From: Actinoalloteichus caeruleus DSM 43889
GTDB lineage: Bacteria; Actinomycetota; Actinomycetes; Mycobacteriales; Pseudonocardiaceae
Direction of reading: 5' to 3'
NCBI RefSeq assembly: GCF_000429185.2
Contig: NZ_AUBJ02000001.1
Span: 4,216,001-4,280,000, forward strand
DNA length: 64,000 nt
Shown in pieces: positions 18,281-27,726 of this stretch. The notes beneath the pieces were generated by a model. It saw only the letters and a program-made list of their open reading frames with translations. It did not search any database and had not been told where the DNA came from. The position numbers and the translations under genes are program-made. Every line of letters starts with the position of its first letter. Position 1 is the first letter of the stretch.

Positions 18281-21015
18281 GCACGTTCGACCACTGGCAC
18301 TCCGAGCCACCCACGTTCTTCACCTGGTTCGACGTGGAGCAGTGGTTCCGGGACCTGGCGGCCGAGGGGGAGTGGCCGGAGTGGCTGGTGGAGGTGGACG
18401 CCTACTGGGATTCCCTGGAGCTGACGCTCGACCAGCAGGTCACCTTCGGACAGGTCTGGGACTACCTCGGCGACACCCTGGGCCGCCTCACCGTCGACCG
18501 GGAGGCGGAGCGGCTGCTGCTCGAGGATGGCGGCGACGACGGTGGGAACGGGCTCGATGTCGTCCTCACCCGCGCGGCCCCGGACCACGACTCGGGAAGG
18601 CGGTATCGCCGGCCGAAGTGGAACGAGAACCGGGTGACCAGGGAGGTCGGTGAGGCACTGCCACGACCGAACAACGCCGAACTGCCGCACGGGGTCAACG
18701 TGTCGGCCTTCCACTCCTTCAAGGGAGGCGTGGGGCGGACCACGCACTGCGTGGCGACCGCGCGGGCCGTCGCCGCGAGCGGGCAGCGGGTGCTGCTGGT
18801 GGACGCCGACCTGGAGGCACCGGGGATCACCTGGATGCTGGAGGCGCAGGGCAACCGCATCACCTTCTCCTTCGAGGACTTCCTCGCCCTGCTGCACGGG
18901 GCCGACGAACCGGACCGCGCCGTCGCCGTGGCCAGGAGGCACCTCGCCAACCAGGAGATCGACGGGGTCCTGCTGCTGCCGGCCCGGCGCGACCCGAACC
19001 GGACCGAACCACCTCGCCTGGTGCCGGGCGACCTGCTGACCCCCAGCCGATCCCGCTACTTCCTCACCGAATCCCTGGCGAGGCTCGCGCACGCGCTCGG
19101 CGCGGGCACCGCCCTGGTGGACCTGCGCGCCGGGGCGAGCGAGTTGAACGCGGCGGCATTGCTCGACCCCCGCGTGCACCGCGTCTTCGTCACCACGGCC
19201 AGCGACCAGTCCGTCCGGGGAACGGTGGCACTGCTGGACGAGGTGCGCCGCCGGGCGCCCAGCGTCGCGGAGGACGACCCGGTCCCGACCGTGATCGTCA
19301 CCCAGTACCAGAACTCGGTGCACGACGGCGTCGTGGAGGACGCGGCGGCGCGGCTCGCCGAGGCTGTCACCCGGATCATGAAGGGCGGGGTGGGGACGGA
19401 GGAGGTGGCCGGGGAGGAGGACCCGACCACCGAGCTGCTGGTCACGACACCGCTCCGGAGTCCGTTCTCGGCCGGGTTGCTGGCGCTCCCCGCCTCCTGG
19501 GACGGGGTTGCCGCCGCCAGCGACCGGGCTGGCCTGGGGCGCGTGGTGGCCGGCCTCGCCGACAACCTCCGCGCCGGGGTCACCCCGGAGCCGGTGGCGG
19601 ACGTGTCGCCCTCGGATCGGCCCAGCCTGCCGGACCGCCGCCGCTGGTTGGCCGAGCGGGCCCGGTTGCTGACCTACGCCGAATCCGCGATGGAGCATGT
19701 CGAGGATGCTGGTCTCCTCCGTACCAACTCCCTCGTGAACCTGGCCTCGGCGCACCGCACCGAGGCCCCGGTCGAGGTGGTCGTGGGGGCGAAGGGGTCC
19801 GGGAAGACCTTCACCTTCCTGTCCCTGTGCCGGCGGCGGACCTGGGGCGCCTTCGGCGCAGACCTGGGTGTCCGGGACATCGAGCTGGACGCGGACATCG
19901 TTCCGGTCCTGTCCTCCCAGAACCTCAGCGATCGCATCGGGCAGGACATCGACGAGATCCGCCGCTCGGCGGCGAACCGGCTGGCCGGCGTGGAGGGGGC
20001 CGAGGTCGAGGTTCCCGCGCGCGACCCCAAGGAGTTCATCGACGAGAAGTTGCAGGAGGACCGGACCGACGACGACTGGCGGCGGATCTGGCTCACCGTC
20101 CTCGCCCGCTCGGTGGGCATCCCGGCGGAGCCCGACACCGCCGAGGACTACCTGGTGGAGCTGGCCCGAAGGCGTAGCGCCATCTTCGTGGTCGACGGCT
20201 TGGAGGACCTCTTCCAGGGGCTCAGCCGGGAGCCCCGCCAACAGCAGGCGCTCCGGGTGTTGCTGACCACCTGCATGGAGTGGATGCGCAAGCTCCGGGG
20301 CCGGCCGCTCGGGCTGGTCATCTTCGTCCGGCGGGATCTCGTGTGGGACGCCATCACCCAGAACACGGCGCAGTTCCTCGTGCGGTACCAGCATTTCGAG
20401 CTGCGCTGGGACCACGTGGAGGTGCTGCGCCTGGTGGCCTGGGTCTGCCATCACTCCCGCGCGTTGCCGAGGGCGAGCGAGGACCTCGTGCAGTCGGCGG
20501 GCCACGACGTCCTCTCCGAGCACCTCCTCTCGCTGTGGGGGGAGCGGCTGGGTTCCGCGCGGAGCAGGGAGGTGGGGTCGCAGGCCTGGTTCCTCGCCGC
20601 GTTGTCCGACTCCAACCAGCAGATCCAGGCCCGGGACATCGTCTCCTTCCTCAAGGAGGCGGCGGAGGAGTCCGCCGACGACCCCGAATCGACGAGGTGG
20701 ACCGACCGGTTGTTGACGCCGATGTCCATGCGTCGGGCGTTGCCGGCGTGCAGCCGGCAGAAGATCGAGGCGACCGAGCAGGAGCTCTCCGCCATCGAGT
20801 GCATCTTCACGCGGATGCGGACCCTCGACCACGAGATGCGGAAGGTGCCGTTCCGGCGGGAGGACGTCGGGCTGAGCCTAGAGGACATCGCCCTGCTGGA
20901 GTCGAACGGCGTGGTGTTCCTCGTGGAGAACGAGTACTCGATGCCCGAGATCTACCGGCACGGGCTGAACTTCAAGGCGACTCGCCTGCCCTGGTCACGG
21001 CGATCTGGTGAGTAA
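18277..21015 (+). CDS. KGGVGR-motif variant AAA ATPase, two P-loops
   Basis: A 912-aa protein from GTG 18277. Residues 135-400 form a ParA/MinD-like domain with the variant P-loop SFKGGVGRTT (KGGVGRTT at 149-156) and LLVDADLEAPG. A second P-loop, GAKGSGKT (504-511), is followed by Walker B AIFVVDGLEDL (635-644) in a STAND-like region. The C-terminal part is helical and charged. There is no signal peptide or membrane helix. Double-P-loop KGGVGR proteins next to small helical partners resemble conflict or signalling systems, but no catalytic effector is visible, so the role is inferred only. Confidence 0.85.
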   Translation: MSTFDHWHSEPPTFFTWFDVEQWFRDLAAEGEWPEWLVEVDAYWDSLELTLDQQVTFGQVWDYLGDTLGRLTVDREAERLLLEDGGDDGGNGLDVVLTRAAPDHDSGRRYRRPKWNENRVTREVGEALPRPNNAELPHGVNVSAFHSFKGGVGRTTHCVATARAVAASGQRVLLVDADLEAPGITWMLEAQGNRITFSFEDFLALLHGADEPDRAVAVARRHLANQEIDGVLLLPARRDPNRTEPPRLVPGDLLTPSRSRYFLTESLARLAHALGAGTALVDLRAGASELNAAALLDPRVHRVFVTTASDQSVRGTVALLDEVRRRAPSVAEDDPVPTVIVTQYQNSVHDGVVEDAAARLAEAVTRIMKGGVGTEEVAGEEDPTTELLVTTPLRSPFSAGLLALPASWDGVAAASDRAGLGRVVAGLADNLRAGVTPEPVADVSPSDRPSLPDRRRWLAERARLLTYAESAMEHVEDAGLLRTNSLVNLASAHRTEAPVEVVVGAKGSGKTFTFLSLCRRRTWGAFGADLGVRDIELDADIVPVLSSQNLSDRIGQDIDEIRRSAANRLAGVEGAEVEVPARDPKEFIDEKLQEDRTDDDWRRIWLTVLARSVGIPAEPDTAEDYLVELARRRSAIFVVDGLEDLFQGLSREPRQQQALRVLLTTCMEWMRKLRGRPLGLVIFVRRDLVWDAITQNTAQFLVRYQHFELRWDHVEVLRLVAWVCHHSRALPRASEDLVQSAGHDVLSEHLLSLWGERLGSARSREVGSQAWFLAALSDSNQQIQARDIVSFLKEAAEESADDPESTRWTDRLLTPMSMRRALPACSRQKIEATEQELSAIECIFTRMRTLDHEMRKVPFRREDVGLSLEDIALLESNGVVFLVENEYSMPEIYRHGLNFKATRLPWSRRSGE

Positions 21016-21056
21016 TTCGTCCCCCGGGGGCGCGGGACGGCGCTGACGGGAGCGGG

Positions 21057-21088
21057 TGGGAGGGGCGCCGCGCGGGACGCCCCTCCCA
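21057..21088. terminator. Bidirectional terminator
   Basis: TGGGAGGGGCG (21057-21067) pairs perfectly with CGCCCCTCCCA (21078-21088) through a 10-nt loop. It sits between two convergent genes and can serve both. Confidence 0.75.
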
Positions 21089-21091
21089 GTC

Positions 21092-23404
21092 TCAGCTCCT
21101 GGCGTCCTGGTCGGGCAGTGGCGTGCCGGTCGACGTCTCGTCGGTGGGCACATCGGCCCGTCCGTCCGGCGTCGTGCCGGCCCCGTCGCTCCCCTGCCCC
21201 CGGCGGACGGCGGAGAGCAGCAGCTGCGCCACGTCGACCACCTCGACGTTCTCGCCGGCGGTGCCCTCGTTCTGCCGCTGGGTGACGCCGTCGGTGAGCA
21301 TCACCCGGCAGAACGGGCAGCCGGTGGCGATCTTGGAGGGGGCGGTGCCCAGCGCCTCGTCGACCCGGTCCACGTTGATCCGCTTGCCGATGCGCTCCTC
21401 CATCCACATCCGGGCGCCGCCGGCCCCGCAGCACATCGACCGGTCGGCGTGCCGGGGCATCTCCCGCAGGGAGGCGCCGGAGGCGCCGACCAGCTCGCGG
21501 GGCGGCGAGTACACCTGGTTGTGGCGGCCCAGGTAGCAGGGGTCGTGGTAGGTGACGTCCTCGGCGATGGGGGCCACCGGGGTGAGCCGTCGTTCGCGGA
21601 CGAGCCGGTTCAGCAACTGGGTGTGGTGGACGACCTCGTAGTTCCCACCGAGTTCCGAGTACTCGTTGGCGAGGCTGTTGAAGCAGTGCGCGCAGGTGGC
21701 GACGATCTTGCGCCGGCCGGCCGGGCGGCCCTCGAAGACGCCGTTGAGCACCTCGACGTTCTGCTGGGCGAGCATCTGGAACAGGAACTCGTTGCCGGCC
21801 CGTCGCGCCGGGTCGCCGGTGCAGCTCTCCTCCGGTCCGAGCACCACGTACTTCACGCCGGCGGTGTGCAGGAGTTCCGCGACCGCCCTGGTGGTCTTCT
21901 TGGCGCGGTCCTCGAAGGCCCCGGCGCAGCCGACCCAGTACAGGTACTCCACGTCGTCGGCGAGCTCGCCGTCGAACACGGGGACCTCGAAGTCGAGGTC
22001 CTCGGTCCAGGCGAGGCGGTCCTTGGCGTTCTGGCCCCAGGGGTTGCCCTTGTTCTCCAGGTTCTTGAACATGCCGCCGAGCTCGGTGGGGAAGTTCGAC
22101 TCGATGAGCACCTGGTAGCGGCGCATGTCGACGATGTGGTCGACGTGCTCGATGTCCACCGGGCACTGCTCGACGCAGGCCCCGCAGGTGGTGCAGGACC
22201 ACAGCACCTCGGGGTCGATGACTCCGCCGAGTTCGCCGTTCTCGCCCGGTTCCCCGATGAGGGGCCGGTCGGCCTCGGCGAGGGCGAGGGCGTCGATGCC
22301 GGCGAGGCGGGCCTCGGCGCCGTCGCCGGTGATGCCGACCTCGTCGCCGGCCATGTCCTTCCGGCCGCCGGCCATCAGGTAGGGGGCCTTGGCGTAGGCG
22401 TGGTCGCGGAGGGCGGTGATGACGAGCTTGGGGGAGAGGGGCTTGCCGGTGTTCCAGGCGGGGCACTGGGACTGGCAGCGCCCGCACTCGGTGCAGGTGG
22501 TGAAGTCCAGCCAGCCCTTCCAGGTGAAGTCCTCGACCTTGCCGGCCCCGAAGGTGTCGGTGTCCGGGTCGGCCTCCTCCAGGTCGAGGGGCTTGCCGTC
22601 GCTCATCATCGGTCGCAGCGCGCCGAGGGCCTGGCCGCCTTCGGGTTCCCGCTTGAAGTAGATGTTGACGAAGGCCGCGAACCGGTGCCAGGCGACGCCC
22701 ATCGTGATGTTCCTGGCGACGACGACGAACCAGAGCATCGAGACGAGGACCTTCGCCGTGGCGACGAGCAGGACCCCGGTTTCGAGGGCGCCGGTCGAGG
22801 CGCCGGAGAAGGCCAGGACCAGGGGGTAGCTGGCCAGGAAGCTCGCGGAGTAGGAGTCGGCGCCGAGCAGCGCGCCTTCGAGGCCCCGGAGCAGCAGCAC
22901 GCACAGCGGGATCACGAGGATCACCGCTTCGACGAAGTAGGCCTGCCGGAAGTTGGACCCGGCGAAGCGGGACACGCGGTCGGGGCGGCGCGGGTGGTTG
23001 AGCTGCCGGATCACGATCAGCGTGAGGATGCCGATCAGGGTGGCCGCGGCGAAGAACTCGATCACGACCTCGAAGACGATCCAGTGCCCGATCAGCGGCA
23101 ACGCGAAGGTGGGGTCGAAGAGCTGGCCGTACCCGGTGGCGAGGGTGGGGACGAGGAGGACGAAGCCGGCCGCGACGAACCAGTGCGCGGCACCGACGAC
23201 GCCCCACTTCAGCATCCGGGTGTGGCCGAGTGCCTCGGTCAGCATGGTGCGCAGCCGGGACCCCCACGGTCCGTTCCTCGTCGGGTCCGGTTGCCCGAGG
23301 CGGATCGTCTTGACCATGCGGGTGATGGCGCGCACGAACAGGGTGACGGCGTACGCCGTGGCGGCGAGGCAGATCGCCACGAGGGTGAGCTGGAGAGCGC
23401 CCAT
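21092..23404 (-). CDS. Membrane-bound Fe-S oxidoreductase (heterodisulfide reductase-related)
   Basis: A 770-aa protein. The N-terminal 260 residues contain five or six membrane helices (cytochrome b/HdrE-like). Two [4Fe-4S] ferredoxin motifs follow (CTECGRCQSQCPAW and CTTCGACVEQCPVD). Two CCG domains complete it (WVGCAGAF, CAHCFNSL; DPCYLGRH, CCGAGG, CPFC). It probably passes electrons between a cytoplasmic donor and the quinone pool; the physiological donor in actinobacteria is often linked to acyl-CoA oxidation (inference). It starts at ATG 23404, and a TetR-like palindrome lies upstream. Confidence 0.88.
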   Translation of the reverse strand: MGALQLTLVAICLAATAYAVTLFVRAITRMVKTIRLGQPDPTRNGPWGSRLRTMLTEALGHTRMLKWGVVGAAHWFVAAGFVLLVPTLATGYGQLFDPTFALPLIGHWIVFEVVIEFFAAATLIGILTLIVIRQLNHPRRPDRVSRFAGSNFRQAYFVEAVILVIPLCVLLLRGLEGALLGADSYSASFLASYPLVLAFSGASTGALETGVLLVATAKVLVSMLWFVVVARNITMGVAWHRFAAFVNIYFKREPEGGQALGALRPMMSDGKPLDLEEADPDTDTFGAGKVEDFTWKGWLDFTTCTECGRCQSQCPAWNTGKPLSPKLVITALRDHAYAKAPYLMAGGRKDMAGDEVGITGDGAEARLAGIDALALAEADRPLIGEPGENGELGGVIDPEVLWSCTTCGACVEQCPVDIEHVDHIVDMRRYQVLIESNFPTELGGMFKNLENKGNPWGQNAKDRLAWTEDLDFEVPVFDGELADDVEYLYWVGCAGAFEDRAKKTTRAVAELLHTAGVKYVVLGPEESCTGDPARRAGNEFLFQMLAQQNVEVLNGVFEGRPAGRRKIVATCAHCFNSLANEYSELGGNYEVVHHTQLLNRLVRERRLTPVAPIAEDVTYHDPCYLGRHNQVYSPPRELVGASGASLREMPRHADRSMCCGAGGARMWMEERIGKRINVDRVDEALGTAPSKIATGCPFCRVMLTDGVTQRQNEGTAGENVEVVDVAQLLLSAVRRGQGSDGAGTTPDGRADVPTDETSTGTPLPDQDARS

Positions 23405-23450
23405 GCTTCCGGCCTCCTGATCGGGACTGTTCCCCGCAGCCTAGACCAGG

Positions 23451-23464
23451 TTACCGGCCGGTAA
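23451..23464. promoter_or_regulatory. 14-bp palindrome TTACCGGCCGGTAA
   Basis: This perfect palindrome lies 47 bp upstream of the Fe-S oxidoreductase start. Its form (TTAC..GTAA) is typical of TetR-family operators. The regulator is not identified. Confidence 0.55.
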
Positions 23465-23521
23465 TAACTCCCGGCGCTGTCGGTGTGCCCAGTTTTCGCG
23501 GCCTCCGACCGTGCGGCCGTG

Positions 23522-23542
23522 CATAATATGGAACAAATGTTC
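23522..23542 (+). promoter_or_regulatory. Promoter -10 and operator of the SMR operon
   Basis: CATAAT (23522-23527) is a good -10 box in an AT-rich patch. It is followed directly by the inverted repeat GAACA-AA-TGTTC (23531-23542), placed where a repressor would block initiation. The TetR regulator encoded in the same operon is the likely ligand. Confidence 0.5.
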
Positions 23543-23561
23543 TGATTGTTAGGGGGTTCGC

Positions 23562-23966
23562 ATGGTCTACCTGCTGCTCGCCGTCGCGATCGCCGCCGAG
23601 GTGACCGCGACGGTCGCCCTCCGCTTCTCCGAGGGCTTCTCCCGCCTGATCCCCTCGATCATCGTGGTGGTGGGCTATGTGATCGCCTTCCGTACGCTGG
23701 CCGAGGTGCTGAAGCGGGGGATGCCGATCGGCACCGCCTACGCGATGTGGGCCGGGATCGGGGTGGCCGCCGTCGCCGTGATCGGGGCGCTGTTCCTCGG
23801 TGAACAGCTGACGCTGGTCAAGATCGCCGGCCTGGTCCTCGTGGTGGGAGGTGTCGTGCTCCTCGAACTCGGGGGCGGGCACGGCGACCCCGGGGCGTCG
23901 TCCTCGGTCGCCACCGAGGCGGACCTGGACACGGGCGGGAACGGAAGGGCGGGAGCGCAGGGGTGA
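23562..23966 (+). CDS. SMR-family multidrug efflux protein (EmrE/QacE type)
   Basis: A 134-aa protein with four membrane helices in the first 105 residues and the essential membrane Glu in AIAAEVTATVALRF (about residue 13). GMPIGTAYAMWAGIG and LVLVVGGVVLLEL match the EmrE/QacE branch. A polar 30-aa tail follows. ATG 23562 is preceded by AGGGGG. It exports cationic drugs as a dimer coupled to protons (family knowledge). It overlaps the next regulator gene by GTGA. Confidence 0.9.
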   Translation: MVYLLLAVAIAAEVTATVALRFSEGFSRLIPSIIVVVGYVIAFRTLAEVLKRGMPIGTAYAMWAGIGVAAVAVIGALFLGEQLTLVKIAGLVLVVGGVVLLELGGGHGDPGASSSVATEADLDTGGNGRAGAQG

Positions 23967-24544
23967 CGGCGGAGTCGCGGGACGGACGGGTGGCCAGGGG
24001 TGACCGGCGCCGTGCGCTGATCGTCGCCGCCGCCGTCCGGGTGGTCGAACGGGAGGGCGTGGCCGGGCTGACCCACCGCGCGGTGGCCGCGGAGGCCGGC
24101 GTGTCGCCGACCTCGACGGCCTACCACTTCGCGACCGTGGACGACCTCATGGTCGGCGCGCTCCGGGCATCGGTGGAGGACAGCGCGGGCGGTCTGCTCG
24201 ACCAGGTGCGGCGGACCGCGACCGATCCGGTCCGTGCCCTGGCCGACTACGTCACCGTCCACCGGGGGCGGGCCATCGCCGAGTACGAGCTGTACCTCCA
24301 GGCGGCCCGCCGGCCCGCGCTCCGCCCGATCGCCAGACAGTGGTTGGACGCCCTCTCCGAGGTGCTCCGACCGGTGGTACCGGACGAGACGGCCCGGCGC
24401 GCCCTGGTGGCGACCGTGGACGGCCTGCTGTTGCAGTCCCTGCTGTCGGACGAGCCGCCGAGTGAGGCGGAGATGCGCGCGCTGCTCGGGCACGTCGTGC
24501 GGGTCAGCGGCTCCGACACCGGACCGGCCGCGCCCCACGGTTGA
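23963..24544 (+). CDS. TetR-family regulator of the SMR pump
   Basis: A 193-aa protein with an N-terminal HTH (GLTHRAVAAEAGVSPTSTAYHFATVDDL) and a helical ligand domain. It starts at GTG 23963 inside the stop of the SMR gene, so it is translationally coupled and almost certainly controls that pump. The same SMR/TetR pairing occurs again at 44.1-45.1 kb. Confidence 0.88.
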   Translation: MTAESRDGRVARGDRRRALIVAAAVRVVEREGVAGLTHRAVAAEAGVSPTSTAYHFATVDDLMVGALRASVEDSAGGLLDQVRRTATDPVRALADYVTVHRGRAIAEYELYLQAARRPALRPIARQWLDALSEVLRPVVPDETARRALVATVDGLLLQSLLSDEPPSEAEMRALLGHVVRVSGSDTGPAAPHG

Positions 24545-24582
24545 CCGCCCCCTCACCGTTGACCGAGTCGGACGGTTGACCG
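24540..24582. repeat. Three direct repeats GTTGACCG
   Basis: GTTGACCG occurs at 24540-24547, 24558-24565 and 24575-24582, spaced 18 and 17 bp. The first overlaps the stop codon of the TetR gene. It could be a protein binding array or decayed sequence; no promoter is obvious. Confidence 0.5.
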
Positions 24583-24669
24583 GGCCGATATCGGTTCCCC
24601 CGAGCCTGGTGGGCCGGCCGGGAGCTGCCGGCCAGGGCGGGGGCCCTCCGCCGGGGCGGGGGCGAGGGG

Positions 24670-25632
24670 TCAGGGCGCGGTCGACCCGGTGCGGCCGTGG
24701 GGCCGGGGGCGGTCGCCGCCGCCCGCCCGGCGCGCCCGGTAGGCACGCTGCTGGCAGGCACGCGAGCAGTAGCTGCGGCGCCGGCCGGTCGGCGCGAGGA
24801 CCAGTTCGGCTCCGCAGCTGAGGCACCGCGAGTGGTTCCGGGGGACGACCGTCCCCGTCGCGGAGCCAGGTTCCAGCGCCTCCCGCGACAGCGCCTCCCG
24901 CGACTGGGACTCCTGGGCGGCGACCAGGGACTCGACGCCGTCCAGCAGCCTTGCCAGACCGAGTTCGAACGCCGACCGGGGCTCGGGGGACGCTCCGGCC
25001 GCCGCCACCTTGGCCAGGCTCGGGTGGTTGGTCAGGTCGAAACGCCGCCAGAACGGCGAACCCGCTGACCGCCAGCCGTTCTCCCAGGTGCCCGCACCCT
25101 CGACCGACAGCCTGGCGGAACCCCGGACGTAGCCGTCCACGGCCTGGGCCAGGTTGACCAGCTCGTCCTCCGGTAGCCCCGTCGCCAGCAGGACGTCCAA
25201 CGCGGCCTCGTGGGCCGCGAGCATGTTGGGCCCGGGAACCGCCCGGTGCGTGGAGATCTCCAGGACCCAGGGGTGGCGGTGGTAGAAGTCCCAGTCCTGG
25301 CGGGCACGGGCCTCCAGCCTCGCCCGCCAGCCACCGGCCAGGTCGTAGAAGAGCGAGAGCTCCCCGTACGCGCGGTCCACCATCACGTCCACCAGGTCGT
25401 CCCTGCTGGGGACGTGGCGGTACAGCGACATCGCCGTGAAACCGAGCCTGGTCGCGACGGCGCGCATCGACACCGCCGCCAGCCCACCCGCGTCGGCCAT
25501 GCCGATCGCGGTCTCCGCGATCCGTTCCCGCGTCAACCGAGGTCGACGGCCACGGTCGGAGTCGCCGGTGGTCCCCCACAACAGCGCCATGCCGTGCGCG
25601 AACGTCTCCTGGTTCGTGCTCTTCGCCGCCAT
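24670..25632 (-). CDS. TetR-family regulator with C-terminal zinc ribbon
   Basis: A 320-aa protein with an N-terminal HTH (SMRAVATRLGFTAMSLYRHVPSRDDL) and a TetR_C-like helical domain to about residue 245. A tail with CLSCGAEL ... YCSRACQQRAYRARR follows, a CxxC/CxxxC zinc ribbon also found as a stand-alone module in actinobacteria. ATG 25632 is preceded by GGACGTGGG. The extra zinc element is unusual for TetR proteins. A TGTATACA palindrome at 25669-25676 may be the autoregulatory site. Confidence 0.85.
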   Translation of the reverse strand: MAAKSTNQETFAHGMALLWGTTGDSDRGRRPRLTRERIAETAIGMADAGGLAAVSMRAVATRLGFTAMSLYRHVPSRDDLVDVMVDRAYGELSLFYDLAGGWRARLEARARQDWDFYHRHPWVLEISTHRAVPGPNMLAAHEAALDVLLATGLPEDELVNLAQAVDGYVRGSARLSVEGAGTWENGWRSAGSPFWRRFDLTNHPSLAKVAAAGASPEPRSAFELGLARLLDGVESLVAAQESQSREALSREALEPGSATGTVVPRNHSRCLSCGAELVLAPTGRRRSYCSRACQQRAYRARRAGGGDRPRPHGRTGSTAP

Positions 25633-26466
25633 CCCACGTCCACCGGTCCTCGACGATTACCCGGAGTATGTATACAGCCCACACCCGTGGTGTACGGCGC
25701 ACACCTCCGCCCTCGGCGCGTCCCGTCGGCTTCGGCGTCGACTTGCGCCGCTGAGGCGGGGGCGGTGCGGATTCGGCCGGGGAACGCGGGCGCGACGGCG
25801 TTCCCGATTCCTGGCGAGCGGGGTGAACCGGAGCGGGGAGGCGATTTCCCCGAACGTCGAGGCGGCGCGGGTTGGTTTTCCCTCACCCGGCGGACGCCAG
25901 CGCACGCGCGATGCGTGGATGGTCGTCGGAAACCCGATCCCGCCGTCGTCCGCACGGGCGCTACCACGGCGGCGCGCCGGCCGCCACCGCGCGAACCGGG
26001 CCTGGTCAGCCGGTGGAAGGATGGCGTCTAGCTCGTCGGAGGGAGCCAGGCCACGCGCCGCCGAGGGGCGGCATCCCGCCACTCGGCTTCGAATGCCCAC
26101 GGGCGGGAAGGGTGTCCCGCCCGCTTCCCGTGCCGGCGAGGAAGCGAGAAGGCCCGAGGAGTGGCATCGCTCCGGAGTGGGCTCACCATTCCTCGTGGGG
26201 CGAATGCGGAGTCGGCCGACGGCGGAAAGGGAAGGAGAATTCGCCGGATCAAGGGGCGGGCCTCGGTGGAATGGGAACAGGCTCAGCTCGCTGCTTTCTC
26301 CGGGCGATCGGCGCGTGACGGAACCGGACGCGGGGTTCCCTCACGCCGCCGGGGAGCGCCGTGGCGTCCTGGCGCGGCGTCGGAGCGCCGAGACTGGCGA
26401 CAGCGGGCGGGCACAGCCCCGTGACCTGGTCGTTCCTCCCGGCGGCTCCGAACGGGACGCCGGTGT
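25633..26466. other. Gene-free stretch of about 830 bp
   Basis: No coding signal was found on either strand. It contains the TGTATACA palindrome (25669-25676) near the TetR promoter and otherwise unremarkable G/C-rich sequence. Confidence 0.45.
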
Positions 26467-27285
26467 TCAGGTGGAGGCGAGCGAGGCCAGGGCGTCCAGC
26501 CTGCGCAGGGTCTCGTCACGCCCCGCCGTCTCCAGGTCGAACAGGCACCGGCCCACGCCGGCCTCGGCCAGCTCGGAGATCGTCGCGGGGTCGTCGGGAG
26601 TGCCGAAGACGGTCACCGGCAGGTCCCTCCCGGCCTTCGCCCGGACCTCGGTGACGCGGGCCGCCAGTCGTGGCGTGTTGGCCCGGGGCAGCCATCCGTC
26701 CCCGTACTCGGCCAACCGGCGGAGCGCCGCCCGGCTCTCGCCGCCCACGTAGATCGGCGGATGCGGTGTCTGGACCGGCTTGGGCCACTGGTAGATCGGG
26801 TCGAGGTCGACGTGCTCGCCGTGGAACTCGGCCAGTTCCTCGGTCCAGATGCGCCGGATGGCCAGCACCCGCTCGTCGAGGAGGGCGCCCCTGGCGGCCG
26901 GGTCGGTGCCGTGGTTGCGCATCTCCTCCTTGTTCCAGCCGCCGCCGACGCCCAGGATCGCCCTGCCGTCGGAGATGAGGTCCAGGCTGCTGACCTCCTT
27001 GGCGGTGTGGATCGGGTCCCGTTGCGGGATCAGCGCGATCCCGGTGGCGAGCACGAGCCGCCGGGTGACGGCGGCGGCCGCGCTGAGCACCACGAAGGGG
27101 TCGAGGGTGCGGTAGTACTTGCGTGGGAGCTCACCGCCCTCCGGGTAGGGGCTCTCCCGGCTTGCCGGGATGTGGGAGTGCTCGGCCAGGAACAACGCGT
27201 CGAAGCCGCGCTCCTCCAGGGCGGTGGCCAGGTCGACGGGGCGGATGCTCTCGTCCGTGACGAAGGTGGAGACTCCGAACTTCAT
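26467..27285 (-). CDS. LLM-class F420-dependent oxidoreductase
   Basis: A 272-aa luciferase-like (beta/alpha)8 protein. Family landmarks are FGVSTFVTDESI at the N-terminus, LFLAEHSHIP, LATGIALIPQRDP, the GVGGGWNKEEM flavin/F420-binding loop, PIYVGG and GDGWLPR. Start ATG 27285 (MKFGVS) matches the family N-terminus; the AAGG just before it is a weak ribosome site. It is a hydride-transfer enzyme using F420H2 or FMNH2, with unknown substrate. Confidence 0.88.
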   Translation of the reverse strand: MKFGVSTFVTDESIRPVDLATALEERGFDALFLAEHSHIPASRESPYPEGGELPRKYYRTLDPFVVLSAAAAVTRRLVLATGIALIPQRDPIHTAKEVSSLDLISDGRAILGVGGGWNKEEMRNHGTDPAARGALLDERVLAIRRIWTEELAEFHGEHVDLDPIYQWPKPVQTPHPPIYVGGESRAALRRLAEYGDGWLPRANTPRLAARVTEVRAKAGRDLPVTVFGTPDDPATISELAEAGVGRCLFDLETAGRDETLRRLDALASLAST

Positions 27286-27726
27286 CCTTCGAGGGAAACA
27301 CGATCCGCCCGGCGGCGCCGATGTCCACGAGGACGAGCTGATCCGTGCCAGCACCGGCGGCGGTCCGCGGGTGTCAGCTCGCCGCCCGGACGTCGCGACC
27401 AGGGCCGGACGGGCGCGCGCTGGCGGTGAGGGGCGGCCCGAGGCGGACGGGCAGCCCGACGCCCGTCCTGGTGCTCGCGAGTCGAACGCCGGCATGCCCG
27501 ACGGTCGCCCGACACCGACACCGACACCGACACCTGGCCCGGCGCTGCTGCTGTCGGCGCCCTCGCCGGTTCTCGCCGAAGCGGTCGGGCGATGCGCGTC
27601 CTGGGACCACCGGTCGCCCGGACCCCGGTGGTCGCGTGGGGGCCCGGGTGGCAGGCGAGGCTGGGGCGAGTCCCACCAGCACGACGTCGAGGTGCTGCGC
27701 CACCCGGGGACGGCCAGCCGCTGGTG
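27286..27726. other. Gene-free stretch with a short tandem repeat
   Basis: No gene is seen. GACACC is repeated four times in tandem at 27511-27534. Confidence 0.4.

Noticed and set aside
25633-26466. Several 70-440 codon frames on both strands
   Set aside because: All are Arg/Pro/Gly-rich with no codon-position signal or start-site support; treated as noncoding.
27511-27534. Four GACACC repeats as a possible CRISPR or regulatory array
   Set aside because: The units are too short and have no spacers; it is a simple sequence repeat.
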